Assembly: GCF_014905175.1 (NCBI RefSeq)
Contig: NC_057788.1
Location: 14,409,404-14,473,403 of the forward strand
Source of the DNA: Aphidius gifuensis
Taxonomy: Eukaryota; Arthropoda; Insecta; Hymenoptera; Braconidae
Length of the DNA: 64,000 bases
Direction of reading: 5' to 3'
This document shows positions 21,390 to 33,147 of the stretch, one piece after another. Position numbers and translations under genes: made by a program. Below the pieces are notes generated by a model. It saw only the letters and a program-made list of their open reading frames with translations. It was not told the DNA's origin and ran no database searches. Position 1 is the first letter of the stretch, and every line of letters starts with the position of its first letter.

Positions 21390-22615
21390 GGAAATTAGTC
21401 AGTGGCAACATAATCTACCATTGCGCTTATTATAGTAATGGAGTCAGGCTAACATCCGTCAAAAGATATGACGCTCTTTTTTTGGTTTTTTCATTTCACT
21501 CCAACTGTCACCCGCGCCTTAAGATGTTTACACATCAAAAACAAGTTTTTTTTACAAAAAAAGTGGCAAGTATTCGAAATTGTCACTAATTGTGAGTATA
21601 TTAATTAAGATGTGATACCAGAAAGACAAGAAAGAAATATATTTTTGACGTTGTAATTAAGTCTGAACTATTAAAAAAAAAAATTTCAACTTGACCCCAC
21701 CTGATGTAAAATATATGTCTTGAATACTGAAATTTTATTTGGGAGAAACGAGGTGGGGTCAAGTTTAAATTTTTTTTTTCAATAGTTCAGACTTAATTAC
21801 AACGTCAAAAATATATATTTCTTTCTTGAATTTTTAGTGTCATATCTCATTTTACTCACAATTAGTGTCAATTTCGAATAGTTGACGCTTTTTTTGTAAA
21901 AAAAACTAGTTTTTTTTTTTTGTTGAGATATCACATCTTTTTGAACGGAAGAAATCTGGTCGATTTGATAAAAATGCAAAGACCGTAAATATCAATTATG
22001 CTTTAAATATATATACCGCAACGAAAAAATCTGATTTTTTTTTTAAAAAAAGCTCGACATCGATTAATGAGATCGTTACCAAACCTCAGCATCCTCATTC
22101 AACTCTATCATATTTTAATTAAATTTCTAAAAGATTAGAGACGGAAAGGGACAAAATATTTGGTGTATAATAAGGCACGGTAGTAGTATAGTTAATCTTA
22201 TCTCACACATATTCTCATCAACACATATATATTTCTTTCTCATACTTGACTCGAGGCACTACCGTGCCTCTTGATATACATATATACAACACTAACAGAA
22301 TCATAAATTATCATAACAAAGAAAAAACCTAATTTTTTTCACAAAAAGAAGTGTCAAGTATTCGAAATCGTTTAGCTATTTTATTGTTTTAATACAAAAA
22401 AATGTGGTACCAAAAAAAGTCAAGAATTCAATATATTTTTAATGCATATAATTAAGTCTTAACTGTTGACAAAATTTTAAATGACCCCACCTGGTTCAAT
22501 ATATAAAATATAAATGATATTTAAATTGAGAAAAACGATCACATCGTTTTGTAAAGTTTCAATTTTAAAGGAAATATCAAGAAAAACAATGTTGCCACTG
22601 ACAAGTTTTTAAATT
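21390..22615. repeat. Nested foldback cluster ended by GTTGCCACTGAC
   Basis: TGTTGCCACTGAC occurs in opposite orientations near 21400 and 22590 and may mark the ends of one element. Inside are a complete foldback (21537-21937: two arms containing AAGAAAGAAATATATTTTTG and TTGACCCCACCTG around a short loop), a hairpin with a TTGATATA tail at 22248-22278, and a partial foldback copy at 22321-22545. Another full foldback copy is at 25036-25432. No coding sequence is supported. Confidence 0.6.
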
Positions 22616-22837
22616 CTGAAATTTTCTCGACACTTTTTTATCTTAAAGTTCAAAATAGTATGTTTCGATACAAGGTTCCAAAACGGCGTTTTGCGCATTG
22701 TGATATAATCGTGGAACACGGGATTATATCCGCTATGCACAGATCGCCGTTTTGGCACCGAGTGTCGAACACTATTTTTCAATAACGTCGATACTCGATA
22801 TTGAGCGATCAACGTTGCGCCCCTTAACATTCTTACG
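22616..22837. repeat. Compound hairpin CCAAAACGGCG ... CGCCGTTTTGG
   Basis: The outer arms CCAAAACGGCG (22678) and CGCCGTTTTGG (22752) enclose an inner hairpin GATATAATC ... GATTATATC. A minus-strand ORF of 73 codons overlaps it, but its sequence is dominated by the palindrome. Confidence 0.5.
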
Positions 22838-23610
22838 CACTGAAAAAAAAAGTTCTACCAAATAGAACTTTTGTTCTAGGAAATTTTTGGATTTGAAAGA
22901 AGAAAAAAAGTTCTTGTTATGAATAGAAAACTTCTTGTTAAAAGACAAAAAAATTCTTGAAACATGACAGATCTAGATTTGAAATAAACCTAAAATAGAT
23001 TTGAAAAAAGAAAAATTATCCTTGTAATGATAATAAAACTTCTTGAAATAAATGCTAAAAAGGTTTTGAATTGAGACGCATACTTTTTGTACTCACTTCA
23101 TGAACAACAGTTCTAAATTTTAGAACAAGGCTTCTTGGAAATAATCAAGTTGTGTCTTGAATTAAGAACAAAAAGATTTCTATCGAGTCAAAATCAGATT
23201 CAATTCAAGAAGTAAATTACTACTGATTTAAATAAATAAAAAAATTATTTATTTAACATTACTTGATTATTTCCAAGAAGCCTTGTTCTAAAATTTAGAA
23301 CTGTTGTTCTTGAAATGAGAACAAAAAGATTTTTTTTAAGAAGTATGCGTCTCAATTCAAAACCTTTTTAGCATTTATTTCAAGAAGTTTTATTATCATT
23401 ACAAGAATAATTTTTCTTTTTTCAAATCTATTTTAGGTTCATTTCAAATCTAAATCTGTCATGTTTCAAGAATTTTTTTGTCTTTTAACAAGAAGTTTCC
23501 TATTCATAACAAGAACTTTTTTTCTTCTTTCAAATCTAAAAATTTCCTAGAACGAAAATTCTATTTTCAAGAAGTTTTGTTATCAAATATAGAATTTTTT
23601 TTTTACAGTG
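22838..23610. mobile_element. CACTG-ended foldback MITE with CG TSD
   Basis: A 773-bp element with ends CACTGAAAAAAAAAGTTCT and a reverse-complementary right end closing TTTACAGTG. CG stands on both sides (22836-22837 and 23611-23612). The two arms, about 360 bp each, are near-perfect inverted copies around a small loop near 23220. A right-end fragment recurs at 47900-47968. Confidence 0.8.
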
Positions 23611-23644
23611 CGTTGTTTAATAAATTAGGTTACGTTTACCTTTT

Positions 23645-23900
23645 TAAAGTGAAACTTCTTTAGAATGGGCAGTAAAAAAAAAAAAAACAAAAGATGGATG
23701 CAACGAAAGTAACGGTATGAAGGTAAGTAATTTTAAATTATTTTTTATCTTGTTTTATTTATTTATTCCCTTGACAACGATACAAAAAAATTTGTTTAAA
23801 ATTTTTTTTTTTTAGATTCAAAGGAGACAAAGAAATATTAAGGTTGAAACTTTTATTATATACAATATATAATTTATGATATGTTATTTTTGATCAAATA
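23645..23900 (+). pseudogene. Second MGS-type 5' exon remnant
   Basis: AAGTGAAACTTCTTTAGAATGGGCAG matches the leader at 16827, followed by a broken short frame and the donor GAAG-GTAAGT. After an acceptor near 23816 a few codons follow, then a stop. The gene is not recognised. Its presence twice with the same leader suggests gene-copy remnants. Confidence 0.4.
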
Positions 23901-24680
23901 ATGAGTATTTAAAATTAATCTGTTAAATAAACAAATAATACACAAGATAATAGTTATTCAAGTGCTTGACATAATACGACAGCAACATCATAATCACAAT
24001 ACCAAACAACAATAAATAATATGTGGATGAAATGTGGTACCACGTGAACGTAAAGATAGTAAAGATGGTATTTTAGATTGTATAGGATTTCAAGAAACAA
24101 TTAATGACATTGAAATATTAGCAGAAAAATGTGACAAATGTACTGGTAATCCTAAATCAGTAAAAATTAAAATACGACGAGGTGCTATACCAATGTCTGA
24201 TAATTTTGATAAGACTTGTAATGGTGGTTATAATAATATTTTTAAACAAATAATGAGTATCTAAAATAAATCTGTTAAATAAACAATTAATACACAAGAT
24301 AGTGGTTATTTAAGTGCTTGACATAATACGACAGGAACATCATAATCACAATACCAAACAACAATAAATAATATGTGGATAAAATGTGGTACCACGTGAA
24401 CGTAAAGATAGCAAAGATGGTTATTTAGATTGTATAGGATTTTAAGAGACAATTAATGACACTGAAATATTATCAAAAACATCTGATAAATGTACTGGTA
24501 ATCCTAAATCAGTAAAATTTAAAATAGGACCAGGTGCTATACCAATGTCTGGTAATTTTCATGAGACTTGTACTGGTAGTTGTAATAGTATTTTAAATCA
24601 AATAATGAGTATTTGAAATGAATCTGTTCAATAATCAAATAATACACAAGATAGTGGTTATTCAAGTGCTTGTGCTTGTT
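23901..24680 (+). pseudogene. 350-bp tandem duplication with decayed coding sequence
   Basis: Units at 23901-24250 and 24251-24602, then a partial third unit to about 24680. Each unit encodes V-P-R-E-R-K-D-S-K-D-G, C-I-G-F-Q-E-T-I-N-D and K-C-T-G-N-P-K-S-V-K in one frame. Unit 1 is open for 76 codons; unit 2 has a stop at the matching place. After the partial third unit the frame reads D-S-G-Y-S-S-A-C-A-C-Y-D. I do not recognise the protein. Confidence 0.55.
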
Positions 24681-25035
24681 ATGATCGTGCTTGCCATGAT
24701 CGAAATAAATTCAAGATCTTGAATGTATTTGTTAAGGATAAAAAAATGGAACAGATGATTAAATACTGAATCATTCAATGAAACAACAACAACAGGAGTT
24801 AATAATAATTTAGTAAATGATGTACCGAGTGAAAATCAAAATAACAACAACAATTTATTACTCGTTATATCTCTCTCTCTCCTTCTTTATATTTTATCAA
24901 TTTCTTTTGTTTCTTTGATGACTTTGAAAATATTTTATATATATACAAAACAAATGAGTAAATGTGTCAAAGTTACAAAACAATCATTTCGAGGCTGGAT
25001 CTATTAAATTTGATATGACCAAATGACTTCACAAA
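24681..25035. other. Unassigned DNA with a (TC)n run
   Basis: A CAACAACAACA tract lies near 24786 and a short TCTCTCTCTCT run near 24869-24884. No gene can be defined. Confidence 0.4.
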
Positions 25036-25432
25036 AAGATGTGATATCACAACAAAAAAAAAAAAACAAAGTTTTTTTCTACAAAAAAGAGTCAAGTGTT
25101 CGAAATTGTCACTGTAATTGTAAGTATTTTAATTTAGATATGACACTAAAAATTCAAGAAAGAAATATATATTTTTGACGCATGTAATTAAGTCTAAACT
25201 ATTAAAAAAATTTAAACTTGACCCACCTGATGTAAAATATATGTCTTAAATATTGAAATCTTATTTGAGAAAAACAGGTGGGGTCAGTTTAGTATTTTTA
25301 ATAATTTAGACTTAATTATCAAATCCATATATTTCTTTCTTGGTATCTATCTAGAAATAAAACTACCTGACAGTATTCAAACTTGACTGACTTTTGTGAA
25401 AAAACTTTGTTTTTGTTGTGATTTATTTAACA
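25036..25432. mobile_element. Foldback MITE, second full copy of the 21.5-kb family
   Basis: It shares the arms and order of 21537-21937 (GTCAAGTGTTCGAAATTGTC, AAGAAAGAAATATATATTT, GACCCACCTGATG) with its own substitutions. The arms have diverged from each other, so it is older than the first copy. Confidence 0.65.
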
Positions 25433-26571
25433 TCAAATAGTTCGTTTTGTTTTTTTTTTTTTTTTTACGGAGGCTAGGAGACATAGGCTCAGCCGCAGTC
25501 TTGAATTCATCGGCGAAAAAAAAAAAAACGCTTTATCGCCCGCGTAATAGGTTTTTTACTCTATTGATAATAGTTTTTAATCAAAAAACTAAAATGTAAA
25601 TTTTGAAAAAATTTTTTTTCTTACTTAAAAATTTGTGGTGTCTAAACTTTCCATCAGAGAGTATTTATCACCGAAGGTTTTTTGTTCGTGAATCTTTTCT
25701 GTTTTATATTTCATCATTCTTAAATTATTATTTATGTAACTTAAAATAGTACATACGTTTTCATGTGAAAATTTTACAAGTTATAAAAACGGCGCAATAA
25801 ATAACTCGACGCAAAATCATAGTAGAGACTTCGTATTAGGCTCAATTTATGTGTCTCAAAAAACTCTATCGCCCGCTTTGCAAAATTCCTTCCCATTTAT
25901 AATAGTTTTTGAGAAAAAAAGAAAAAAAAGCTATAAAATTAAAAAAAAAAAATTCTGATATTTAATTTTTTTTCTCGAAAACCCCGAGAGAGAAAAAAAC
26001 CCCTAATGCCGTCATTAGATTTTTTAAGGCACATAATTTGAGCCTAATACGAACTCCTTATCTTGATTATAACAAAAGTTATGGCTCGCCGAAAAAAAAC
26101 TTAAAAACGGCGCAATAAATAACTTAACGCGAAATCAAAAGAGAGACTTCGTATAAGGCTTATATTATGCGTTTCAAAAAACTCTATCGCCTGCATACTG
26201 CGTTTTTTCCTCTATCTATAATAGTTTTTGAGAAAAAAAAAAAACCTTCAAAATTTGACAAAAAATTCGGATATTTAATTTTTTTGCTCGAAAACTCTTA
26301 TTGAGAGAAAAAAAAATCCGTAATGCCGTCACTAGATTTTTTTTAGGCGCATAATTTGAGCCTATTACGAACTCCCTATCTTGATTATAACAAAAGTTAT
26401 GGCTCGCCGAAAAAAAATAAAAAAAAACGGACCAAACATGTCATCATAGAGTTGAAATAAAATGTTTATAAGGCTCCAAAAAAAGCTTTGAAAAACTCCT
26501 TTCTTTTAAATATGAATAATGTTTTCGTTAATTAACGGTTAAAATATGTCTAAGCAATAAAAATAACAATG
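25433..26571. repeat. 318-bp tandem repeat with GGCGCAATAAATAAC units
   Basis: Two full units begin at 25791 and 26109 with GGCGCAATAAATAAC, each carrying CTCTATCGCC, ATAATAGTTTTTGAG, AATGCCGTCA and TTATGGCTCGCCGAAA in order. A partial third unit precedes them (25490-25700). A fragment similar to its left part (AGCTCAGCCGCA) recurs at 44170. No ORF spans the units. Confidence 0.7.
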
Positions 26572-27170
26572 CACGGAGAAAAATAATTGGTAGATTTTAC
26601 CTTTTTTGTGTACGATTGGGGGACGCCAGGCAAAAACATGCAACTTTTACCCGAAAAAAAGGTAAAAGTAAAAAAACTATTTTATTCGGTAAATTTTACA
26701 ATTTATGAGGTCAATTTTTAATTTTTTAAGAGCAAATCTTACTCTTTTATTTTGTAAAAAATATATGACAAATTAATGAGGCGAAATTTACCTCTAAACA
26801 TGCAAATTTTACCTGATAAAATAATGAATTTTGTTTTACATTTTTAAAAGGTAACTTGTGCATTTATAGAGGTAAATTTCGCCTGATTAGATTGTAATAT
26901 ATTTTCAACAAAATGAAAAAGTAAGACTTACTATAAAAAATTTAGAATTTACCAAAAAAATTGTAAATTTAACCTAATGAAATTGTATTTTTACGTTTAC
27001 ATTTATTTCGGGTGAAAGTTGCCACTCAAATTGGTAACGAAAATGAAAATGAATTGCGTGTATTTTATTTGTTAAAAAAATAGAAATCTAGGAACCTTGA
27101 ATTTTACTTTAGACATTTATTGATTTAACAAACGAAATACATGTAATTTATTTAATAAATAAAAATCCCA

Positions 27171-27322
27171 AGAAAAAGCAGTAGCTAAGGAAAAGATGTA
27201 GCTAAGGAATTGAGGTTGTCAAAGAATAATGTTTTAAGGAAATATATTTGCTTGAAAAATTATTCTCTGGCAACATTAATTCCTCAGCTACATCTTTTCC
27301 TTAGCTACTGCTTTTCCTTGGA
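27171..27322. repeat. Hairpin with 50-bp arms (GCAGTAGCTAAGG)
   Basis: GCAGTAGCTAAGGAAAAGAT then GTAGCTAAGGAATT is mirrored by AATTCCTCAGCTAC then ATCTTTTCCTTAGCTACTGC. The loop is about 45 bp. It lies in the middle of the 26.6-kb MITE, as if inserted there. Confidence 0.7.
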
Positions 27323-27409
27323 CATTATTATTATTCAAAAATAAAATAACATGTGTTACGTCTTCGTATCAATATTATTAATAAATAAATAAATTAATTT
27401 AATATATAA

Positions 27410-27720
27410 TAAATTCAAGGGCATATAAAATACCGAGTAAGCAATTAAATTTTTTCTTTTTTATTTTTTAAATTATTTTTATTTATTTTAGCAAAATCAA
27501 CATTTTACCTTTTTTTCTCACAATATTATATTTTTTATTTTTTATTATTTTTGCAAACCGTAGTTCAAAGTCACCTTAGCTACTCGATATTTTACATCCG
27601 TTGACGTTACAAATAATTCTCTAAGTAAAATATTAAACGCTGATTATCGTGGGACAGGTAAAATATAATTGGTCAAGATGTTCCCACTTTAAATCATCCC
27701 TTCTTTTTAATTTAATTTTT
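27410..27720 (+). repeat. Segment shared by two unrelated TIR elements
   Basis: It is similar over about 310 bp to 60645-60975 (shared CTCGATATTTTACATCCGTT-like and ATTGGTCAAGATGTTCCCAC-like blocks). The two host elements have different TIRs. The partner copy lies immediately upstream of a TATA-like box at 61119. Confidence 0.6.
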
Positions 27721-28418
27721 ATGGGAATTATTATTTTAGAATTTAAGGAGCTTCACTCTTGTGACAACTTTTGTTTGGACAATATCTAAATTAATTATTA
27801 AATTTAAAATTTTATAAATCAAATATAATTAAATAAATAATAAAATCAATTCGGGTTCGATACCAGGCAGTGCCATAATTGCGAAAAAAAAAAAAAAAAA
27901 AAACAACTAAATATCCTGTTGTATTAACAATTTTATTTTGCATTTTTAACATCGAAAATTGGTAAGTTTTACCTACTAAGAGAGTAACACAAACTTTACT
28001 CATTAAAAATGTAAAAACAACTTTAACGCCTTAAAAGGTAAATTTTACCTTTTTTCGGAGTAATGGAAGCGATAACAAAAATTAAATGTAAATTTAACAC
28101 TGTCCATAGGTAAACTACAGCTTCAATCTTATAACATTTTTTTTGGTAAATTTTACCTTTTGTCTCTTGGTGTCCCTCGTTTCATCTCAAAAAAGGTAAA
28201 TTTTATTTTTTTTTTGTAAATTTTACCTTTTATTTTTCTCCGTGTGGCCCTAGCCGGAGTATTGAAAATTTTTAATTTTCAACGGGTAACGCTGGCCACA
28301 TGCCCCAACAAATGTTACCAGGTCTTTTTTTTTATTCAAATATTGAAGAGATAGCTACTAAATTAAAATCAAATTTATTTTCATTATAATTTGTATTAAT
28401 TTTATTTATATTTTTCAG

Positions 28419-28625
28419 GCTGTAACATGTGAGATTACGAGGCTGAAATTGACTCAATATTCAATAATATTGAAAGCTTAAGTCATCTAAAGTTGATATA
28501 TCGGGAAAATATTAAAAGATATCATCCCGACAAAAATCCTGACGATAAAAGCAACTGAAAAAAAACAAAATTTCATGAATATATACATAAAATAAAAAGT
28601 ATACATAAAATAGTAATAGAAGTGT
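28419..28625 (+). pseudogene. J-domain-like relic
   Basis: After an acceptor (TTTTTCAG at 28411-28418) an ATG is followed at once by TGA, then 41 open codons (28433-28555) read D-Y-E-A-E-I ... L-K-L-I-Y-R-E-N-I-K-R-Y then H-P-D-K-N-P-D-D-K. Helix II followed by the HPD loop is the hallmark of DnaJ domains. A stop at 28556 and a frame change lead to K-F-H-E-Y-I-H-K, which could be helix IV. Two stops make it non-functional as read. I cannot name the parent gene. Confidence 0.55.
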
Positions 28626-29545
28626 TCGGCTGACTAGTTGTTCAATAAATAAATATTTATATAAAATTATATTCTGTGTTAAGTTTTTTAATTAGAATTT
28701 CATTTACATAGAACCTTAATATTATAACTAATCAATAAATTTAAAAATTTCTATCATAATTGTTAATGACTGAATGAACATAATAGTTCACTCGGAATGA
28801 GAGCGAAAAAGACAACTAGTCAAAAATATATTAATGCAACGAGAGATCTTTCAATTACTATTTATTAAAATTATTAAAGAAGTTTCACTTCCCTGTGCGT
28901 ACAATAACACACATCTTTTTTTTTTTTTTTTGTTTTTTATTAAAATAATAGTAATGTTTATGTTCGAGTTAAAAAGCCAACATTGAAAAAATTAATTAAA
29001 AAATCGCCAAAAAAACTGATAGAATCATTGACAGTTACTGATGATACATATGAATCAAATGTAGCAAGTGTCAAACGACATTTTGTTATGAAGCAATTAT
29101 CTTATTAAAATTCTACCATGTAACGATGATGATGATAATAATAATAATAATAATGATAATAACAATAATTTGGATGTTCGTCATAAGACTGTGCTAGCTT
29201 TAGAGTCAAAATTATTATCAACAACATTACCAGTCAATCAATGTATAGTTATTAGCTCAAAACAAACAGCACGTTATAATCTTTTTAAGTACACAAGTCA
29301 TCTTCACACATTTGTTGTGCAGTGATTTTCTGGGATTGATTAAATTATAAATAAATTGAATAAATTTGTCATATATCCATTGAATAAATTTGTCATATGT
29401 AAACTTGACATTTTGATTTGGATTTTTCAGGCAACATGTCTAAGACAATGGTATCAGCTTCATCCACTAACTTTTGTAAATAATCATAGATTTATATTTG
29501 TTCATTACACATTTTTAATAATTTCAAAAACAAGCTTTCAAACAA
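28626..29545 (+). pseudogene. Unassigned DNA with weak coding remnants
   Basis: Two open stretches look protein-like: V-K-K-P-T-L-K-K-L ... V-A-S-V-K-R-H-F-V-M-K-Q-L (28970-29106), and after a GAT/AAT run D-V-R-H-K-T-V-L-A-L-E-S-K-L-L (29170-29290). Stops separate them. No family is recognised. The 142-codon ORF at 29356-29784 runs into the following palindrome and is not a gene. Confidence 0.35.
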
Positions 29546-29948
29546 CCCGGGAAAAAATTAGACGATCGCCAACGATCGTTGAAGATGTCATATTTGTCCA
29601 CATCTTTGTCGATCGCCGTCGATCGCTGTCGATCAAAGTCGAACGCTGTCGATCGCTATCGATCTACAACAATTTACAGAAAAATAGACAAATTGTAATA
29701 ATCATTAGCTTATGCTGGAGAATTTATCGTAATTATAATATACACAGGAATATTTTTTTTTTTAAATTTAAATTAAGGCCGTAGAATCATGTTTGTCTAT
29801 TTTTCTGTAAATTGTTGTACATCGATAGCGATCGATAGCGATCGACAACGATCGACAGCGATCGACAAAGATGTGGACAAATATGACATCTTCAACGACC
29901 GCTGACGATCGTTGGCGATCATTGGCGATCGTCTAATTTTTTCCCGGG
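29546..29948. mobile_element. CCCGGG-type MITE with GATCG motif arrays and AA TSD
   Basis: A 403-bp element with ends CCCGGGAAAAAATTAG and CTAATTTTTTCCCGGG, and AA on both sides. Each arm carries about seven copies of a GTCGATCGC-type nonamer at regular spacing of 9-10 bp. It shares end sequence and the segment GAAGATGTC...TTGTCCnCAT with the 59.6-kb element. Confidence 0.85.
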
Positions 29949-30049
29949 AAGTTAATGATAATTCCACATATGTATAAATTGTGTTTCATTTTTGGTCAGT
30001 TGACATATGGTATCTAACCTAACCATGAATAAATTTAAAAAAACAATAT

Positions 30050-31122
30050 CCCTAGCGAAAATGCCGATAGTCGGTTTGTGCACTGATCTCATACAAAAAC
30101 GACACAAAACCGACACACGACTATAAGAATTTCTAAGTCACAAAAATAAATAGTAAGAAGCATTTAAAAAATAAAATATTATGTCTAAAAATTTCTAAAT
30201 AATATTTTTATAATTTGAGACACATTAGAATTTTTTTTAAATAATTTTTTTATTGAAAAAACTTAATTCTGTTTATGTATTAAAAGTGAGGTTAGCTGTC
30301 AGAATCATCTGTACACGACTGTGAGATTTTGCAATTCTCACACAATTCCGACACAATAATTGGAATCGTCTGTGAGAATTTGCGATTTGCAAAAATTCTT
30401 GTTTAATAATAAAATTATAATCTTTTAATAATTATAGGCATATTAGATTTTTTTCAAATTATTTTATTAGAAAATTATCATTTTTTGGTTTTTTTATGAG
30501 GTTAAGAAAGGTTTTTTTTTAAATACTTTTTTTTCAAAACTAATACATTTAATCAGTTTCCCATGTATTTGGTATTTTTGTAACTCGAATGTAATTTGTA
30601 ATGAAACTATGTATTTGGTTTCCCATGTTTCCAATTATTTTTTTTGTCAAAATTTATTTAAAAAAAAAAATCTAATATGCCTAAAATCATTAAAATATTA
30701 TAACTTTAATATTGAACAAAAATTTTAATTAATAAAATGCTTTTTTTTATATTAAATACAAAATAAAAATATACTGTCGTACGTCTGTCGGATTTGTGTC
30801 GGAATTGTGTGAGAATTGTAAAATCTCACAGTCGTGTACAGATGATTCTGACAGCTAACCTCACTTTTAATACGTAAACAGAATTGAGTTTTTTCAATAA
30901 AAAAATTATTTAAAAAAAATTCTAATGTGTCTTAAATTGTGAGAATATTGTTAAGAAATTTTTAGACATAATATTTTATTTTTTAAATGCTTCTTACTAT
31001 TTATTTTTGTGACTTAGAAATTCTTATAGTCGTGTGTCGGTTTTGTGTCGTTTTTGTATGAGATCAGTGCACAAACCGACTGTCGGATCGGTGTCGGATC
31101 GGTGTCGCCATTTTCTCTAGGG
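30050..31122. mobile_element. CCCTAG-ended inverted-repeat element with AT TSD
   Basis: A 1073-bp element with ends CCCTAGCGAAAATG and CATTTTCTCTAGGG and AT on both sides. Arms of about 340 bp match closely (GTGAGGTTAGCTGTCAGAAT against ATTCTGACAGCTAACCTCAC). The right arm has an extra GTCGGATCG repeat. The 78-codon minus ORF at 31014 is incidental. Confidence 0.8.
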
Positions 31123-31351
31123 ATGTATATAAATGATATAATAATAATAATAATAATAATACATAGATATAGTTCACGTACTCCCGGTAGATAACTTCCA
31201 GTGCGCAAAATGTGTGGGGTATTACGTGTGTTTACCTCACATGTGTGCATGATCCGCGTATTATATTATGATTTATGATTCATATTTCATGGTGTATTTG
31301 TGGGTTAATGAGTGTCAATTTATTTATTGTTAATTAATTAATAATTATTAT
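31123..31351. repeat. (AAT)n microsatellite and flank
   Basis: An AAT trinucleotide run at about 31137-31161. The rest holds no recognisable feature. Confidence 0.5.
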
Positions 31352-31815
31352 TAACGAGTCGGCCGTGTTCGGCTTCGCCGAACTTGGTTGTATATCTATT
31401 TTTGATTCTTCAAAAAATTAAAATCAAAAGAAATAGGTATGTAGAAAAAATTCAATTTCTGCATTCTGATAAACCGGACAACATTAGGAACCAATGCATT
31501 TTTTTATTTCTTTTCTTCTCAATAAAATATATTGTTTGATCAAAAAAAACCCAGGAGATGATGAACTAAAGCAATATTTTTAATTTCTTCTTTTTGTAAA
31601 AATATATTTAATAATAAGAAAAACCCTGAAGATAATTGGGAAAATCATTTTGACCTCCTGGTTATCGTAAAAAGTAATCTGGGTGATTTTTTCGTGGACT
31701 TAAGCCCTCCTGAGCTCAAACCAAATATATATGTTAAATTTCATGTAAATCGGACCAATAGTTTGCGTAAAACTGCGTTTCCAAGGATCCGGCCACTTCT
31801 TTTTATTATATAGAT
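31352..31815 (+). repeat. Dispersed repeat with GGCTTCGCC hairpin head and TATATAGAT tail
   Basis: It starts with the hairpin GTTCGGCTTCGCCGAAC and ends AAATTTCATGTAAATCGGACC followed by GTTTGCG and TTATTATATAGATT. A tail of the form 'aatttcatgnaaatcgg ... ttattatatagat' is common in insect repeat 3' ends. Superfamily not resolved (Helitron-like or LINE/SINE tail). Confidence 0.45.
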
Positions 31816-32135
31816 TGGGTTAATTAAATAACGAGACAAATTTAAGATGCTGAGTTCTTGCCATTTTATTGAACACTAAATGTTATTTATTAGAAAGTTA
31901 GTTAAATGATAAAAAATATAAATGATTTTCGAAGTTAGCCAGTAGAGGCGTAAGTGTGGGCTCGAGGACCGCCACAAATGTCTGACGCTAGATGGCTTTC
32001 GATGTGAAAAAATTTTGCTCATCGATGCAGATGTTTTGCGCATGGTATTTCTACCTTGACCACGTCTTTGCGTATCGATAGAAAAACAGGGATTTTGGGA
32101 CCCTGTGGACGGTGTAATTTCGATTGTTTTCCATG
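31816..32135. other. Unassigned segment left of the 32.1-kb hAT element
   Basis: Moderately GC-rich with an open minus frame (98 codons, 31876-32172) that runs into the hAT element. Codon composition is not obviously that of a gene and no domain is visible. Confidence 0.35.
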
Positions 32136-32904
32136 TAGTGGTCTTCGATATTGAGCGATATACCGGAGACACGAGTATCTACTTGGTATACCGAGTACCC
32201 AACTATTCGGTATTTTTTTCCCCCGATATACCGGTACTCGGTATATTTTTGGCCAATATCGGACGCGAGTACTTTGACCGGTGGTGACCTCAAAGTGAAC
32301 TTAAATTATTATTATTTTTTTTTTTATAATAGCGCCATTTTTAGAGGATTTACGTTGCCACATATAAAACAACCTTTATTTGCAGTTGACGTGATGGCGT
32401 CTATTTTTGCACAACATTGTGACAACAACAAATTGACATTTGACAATATTAATTATATTTATTTCATTGAGACCAAACAACTAACTAAAAAATAAATATA
32501 TGAAATGTTTATGCAATATTAACATTATATTTAACAAGTTTTATATAATATTAATAATTATCAAAGAATTTAAAATTATCTGTTTGACTTGACTATAAAT
32601 ATATGTATTAATTTTATTTTTATTGCATGTATTATAATTATTATTGTTAATAATAATTAATTATTACACGCAAATTTTGTACTGACTGATAAATTATAAA
32701 AAAATTAAAGAATGTCTTACAATATTTTGTTTTATTTAGCAAAAAAATACTAGTTGAATTCTTTAAAAAAAAAAAAAAAACCAAGTACTCGATAGTCGAT
32801 ATACCGGTAGTTTTTTGAGCCGATATACCGAGTACCCGGTATTCCCACGAAACTATTCGATTCATTTTATACCGAGTACTTTTGTTGAATATCGAAGACC
32901 ACTA
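32136..32904. mobile_element. hAT-like MITE with perfect 8-bp TSD
   Basis: A 769-bp element with ends TAGTGGTCTTCGATATT and AATATCGAAGACCACTA, and TTTCCATG duplicated exactly at 32128-32135 and 32905-32912. Subterminal repeats are GATATACCGGTA/TACCGAGTAC. ORFs of 80 and 114 codons are read from these repeats. Confidence 0.9.
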
Positions 32905-33147
32905 TTTCCATGTCGACGTGGCGAAAAACATATTTTCTGACCGGCATTACGCAATAAATTAATATAATAAAACAATACAAGTAAATAATAATTTCGATAT
33001 TACTTTTAGTTTATTTAATGTAATTCACTTTTTATTACATAGTTTGTAATATTTTACAACTATAACACTATATGTTACTATGTTTAATAAAATTTTATGG
33101 CTCCTAGGCTCCGTAATATACCATTGAATTCAAAATTAAAAGATCTA
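32905..33147. other. Unassigned flank of hAT element
   Basis: AT-rich, no gene seen. Confidence 0.4.

Larger units (their letters stand above)
26572..28244. mobile_element. CACGGAG-type MITE with GGTAAATTTTACC subterminal repeats
   Basis: A 1673-bp element with ends CACGGAGAAAAATAATTGG and a right end closing TTTTTCTCCGTG, and TG on both sides (26570-26571 and 28245-28246). Up to a dozen GGTAAAnTTTACC-like palindromes crowd both flanks. It hosts a hairpin at 27171-27322 and a segment at 27410-27720 shared with the 59.6-kb element. A 63-codon minus ORF is not credible. Confidence 0.8.

Noticed and set aside
29356..29784. 142-codon ORF as a gene
   Set aside because: It spans the left end of the 29546 MITE, and much of it translates the GATCG array. 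It has no homologue-like motif.
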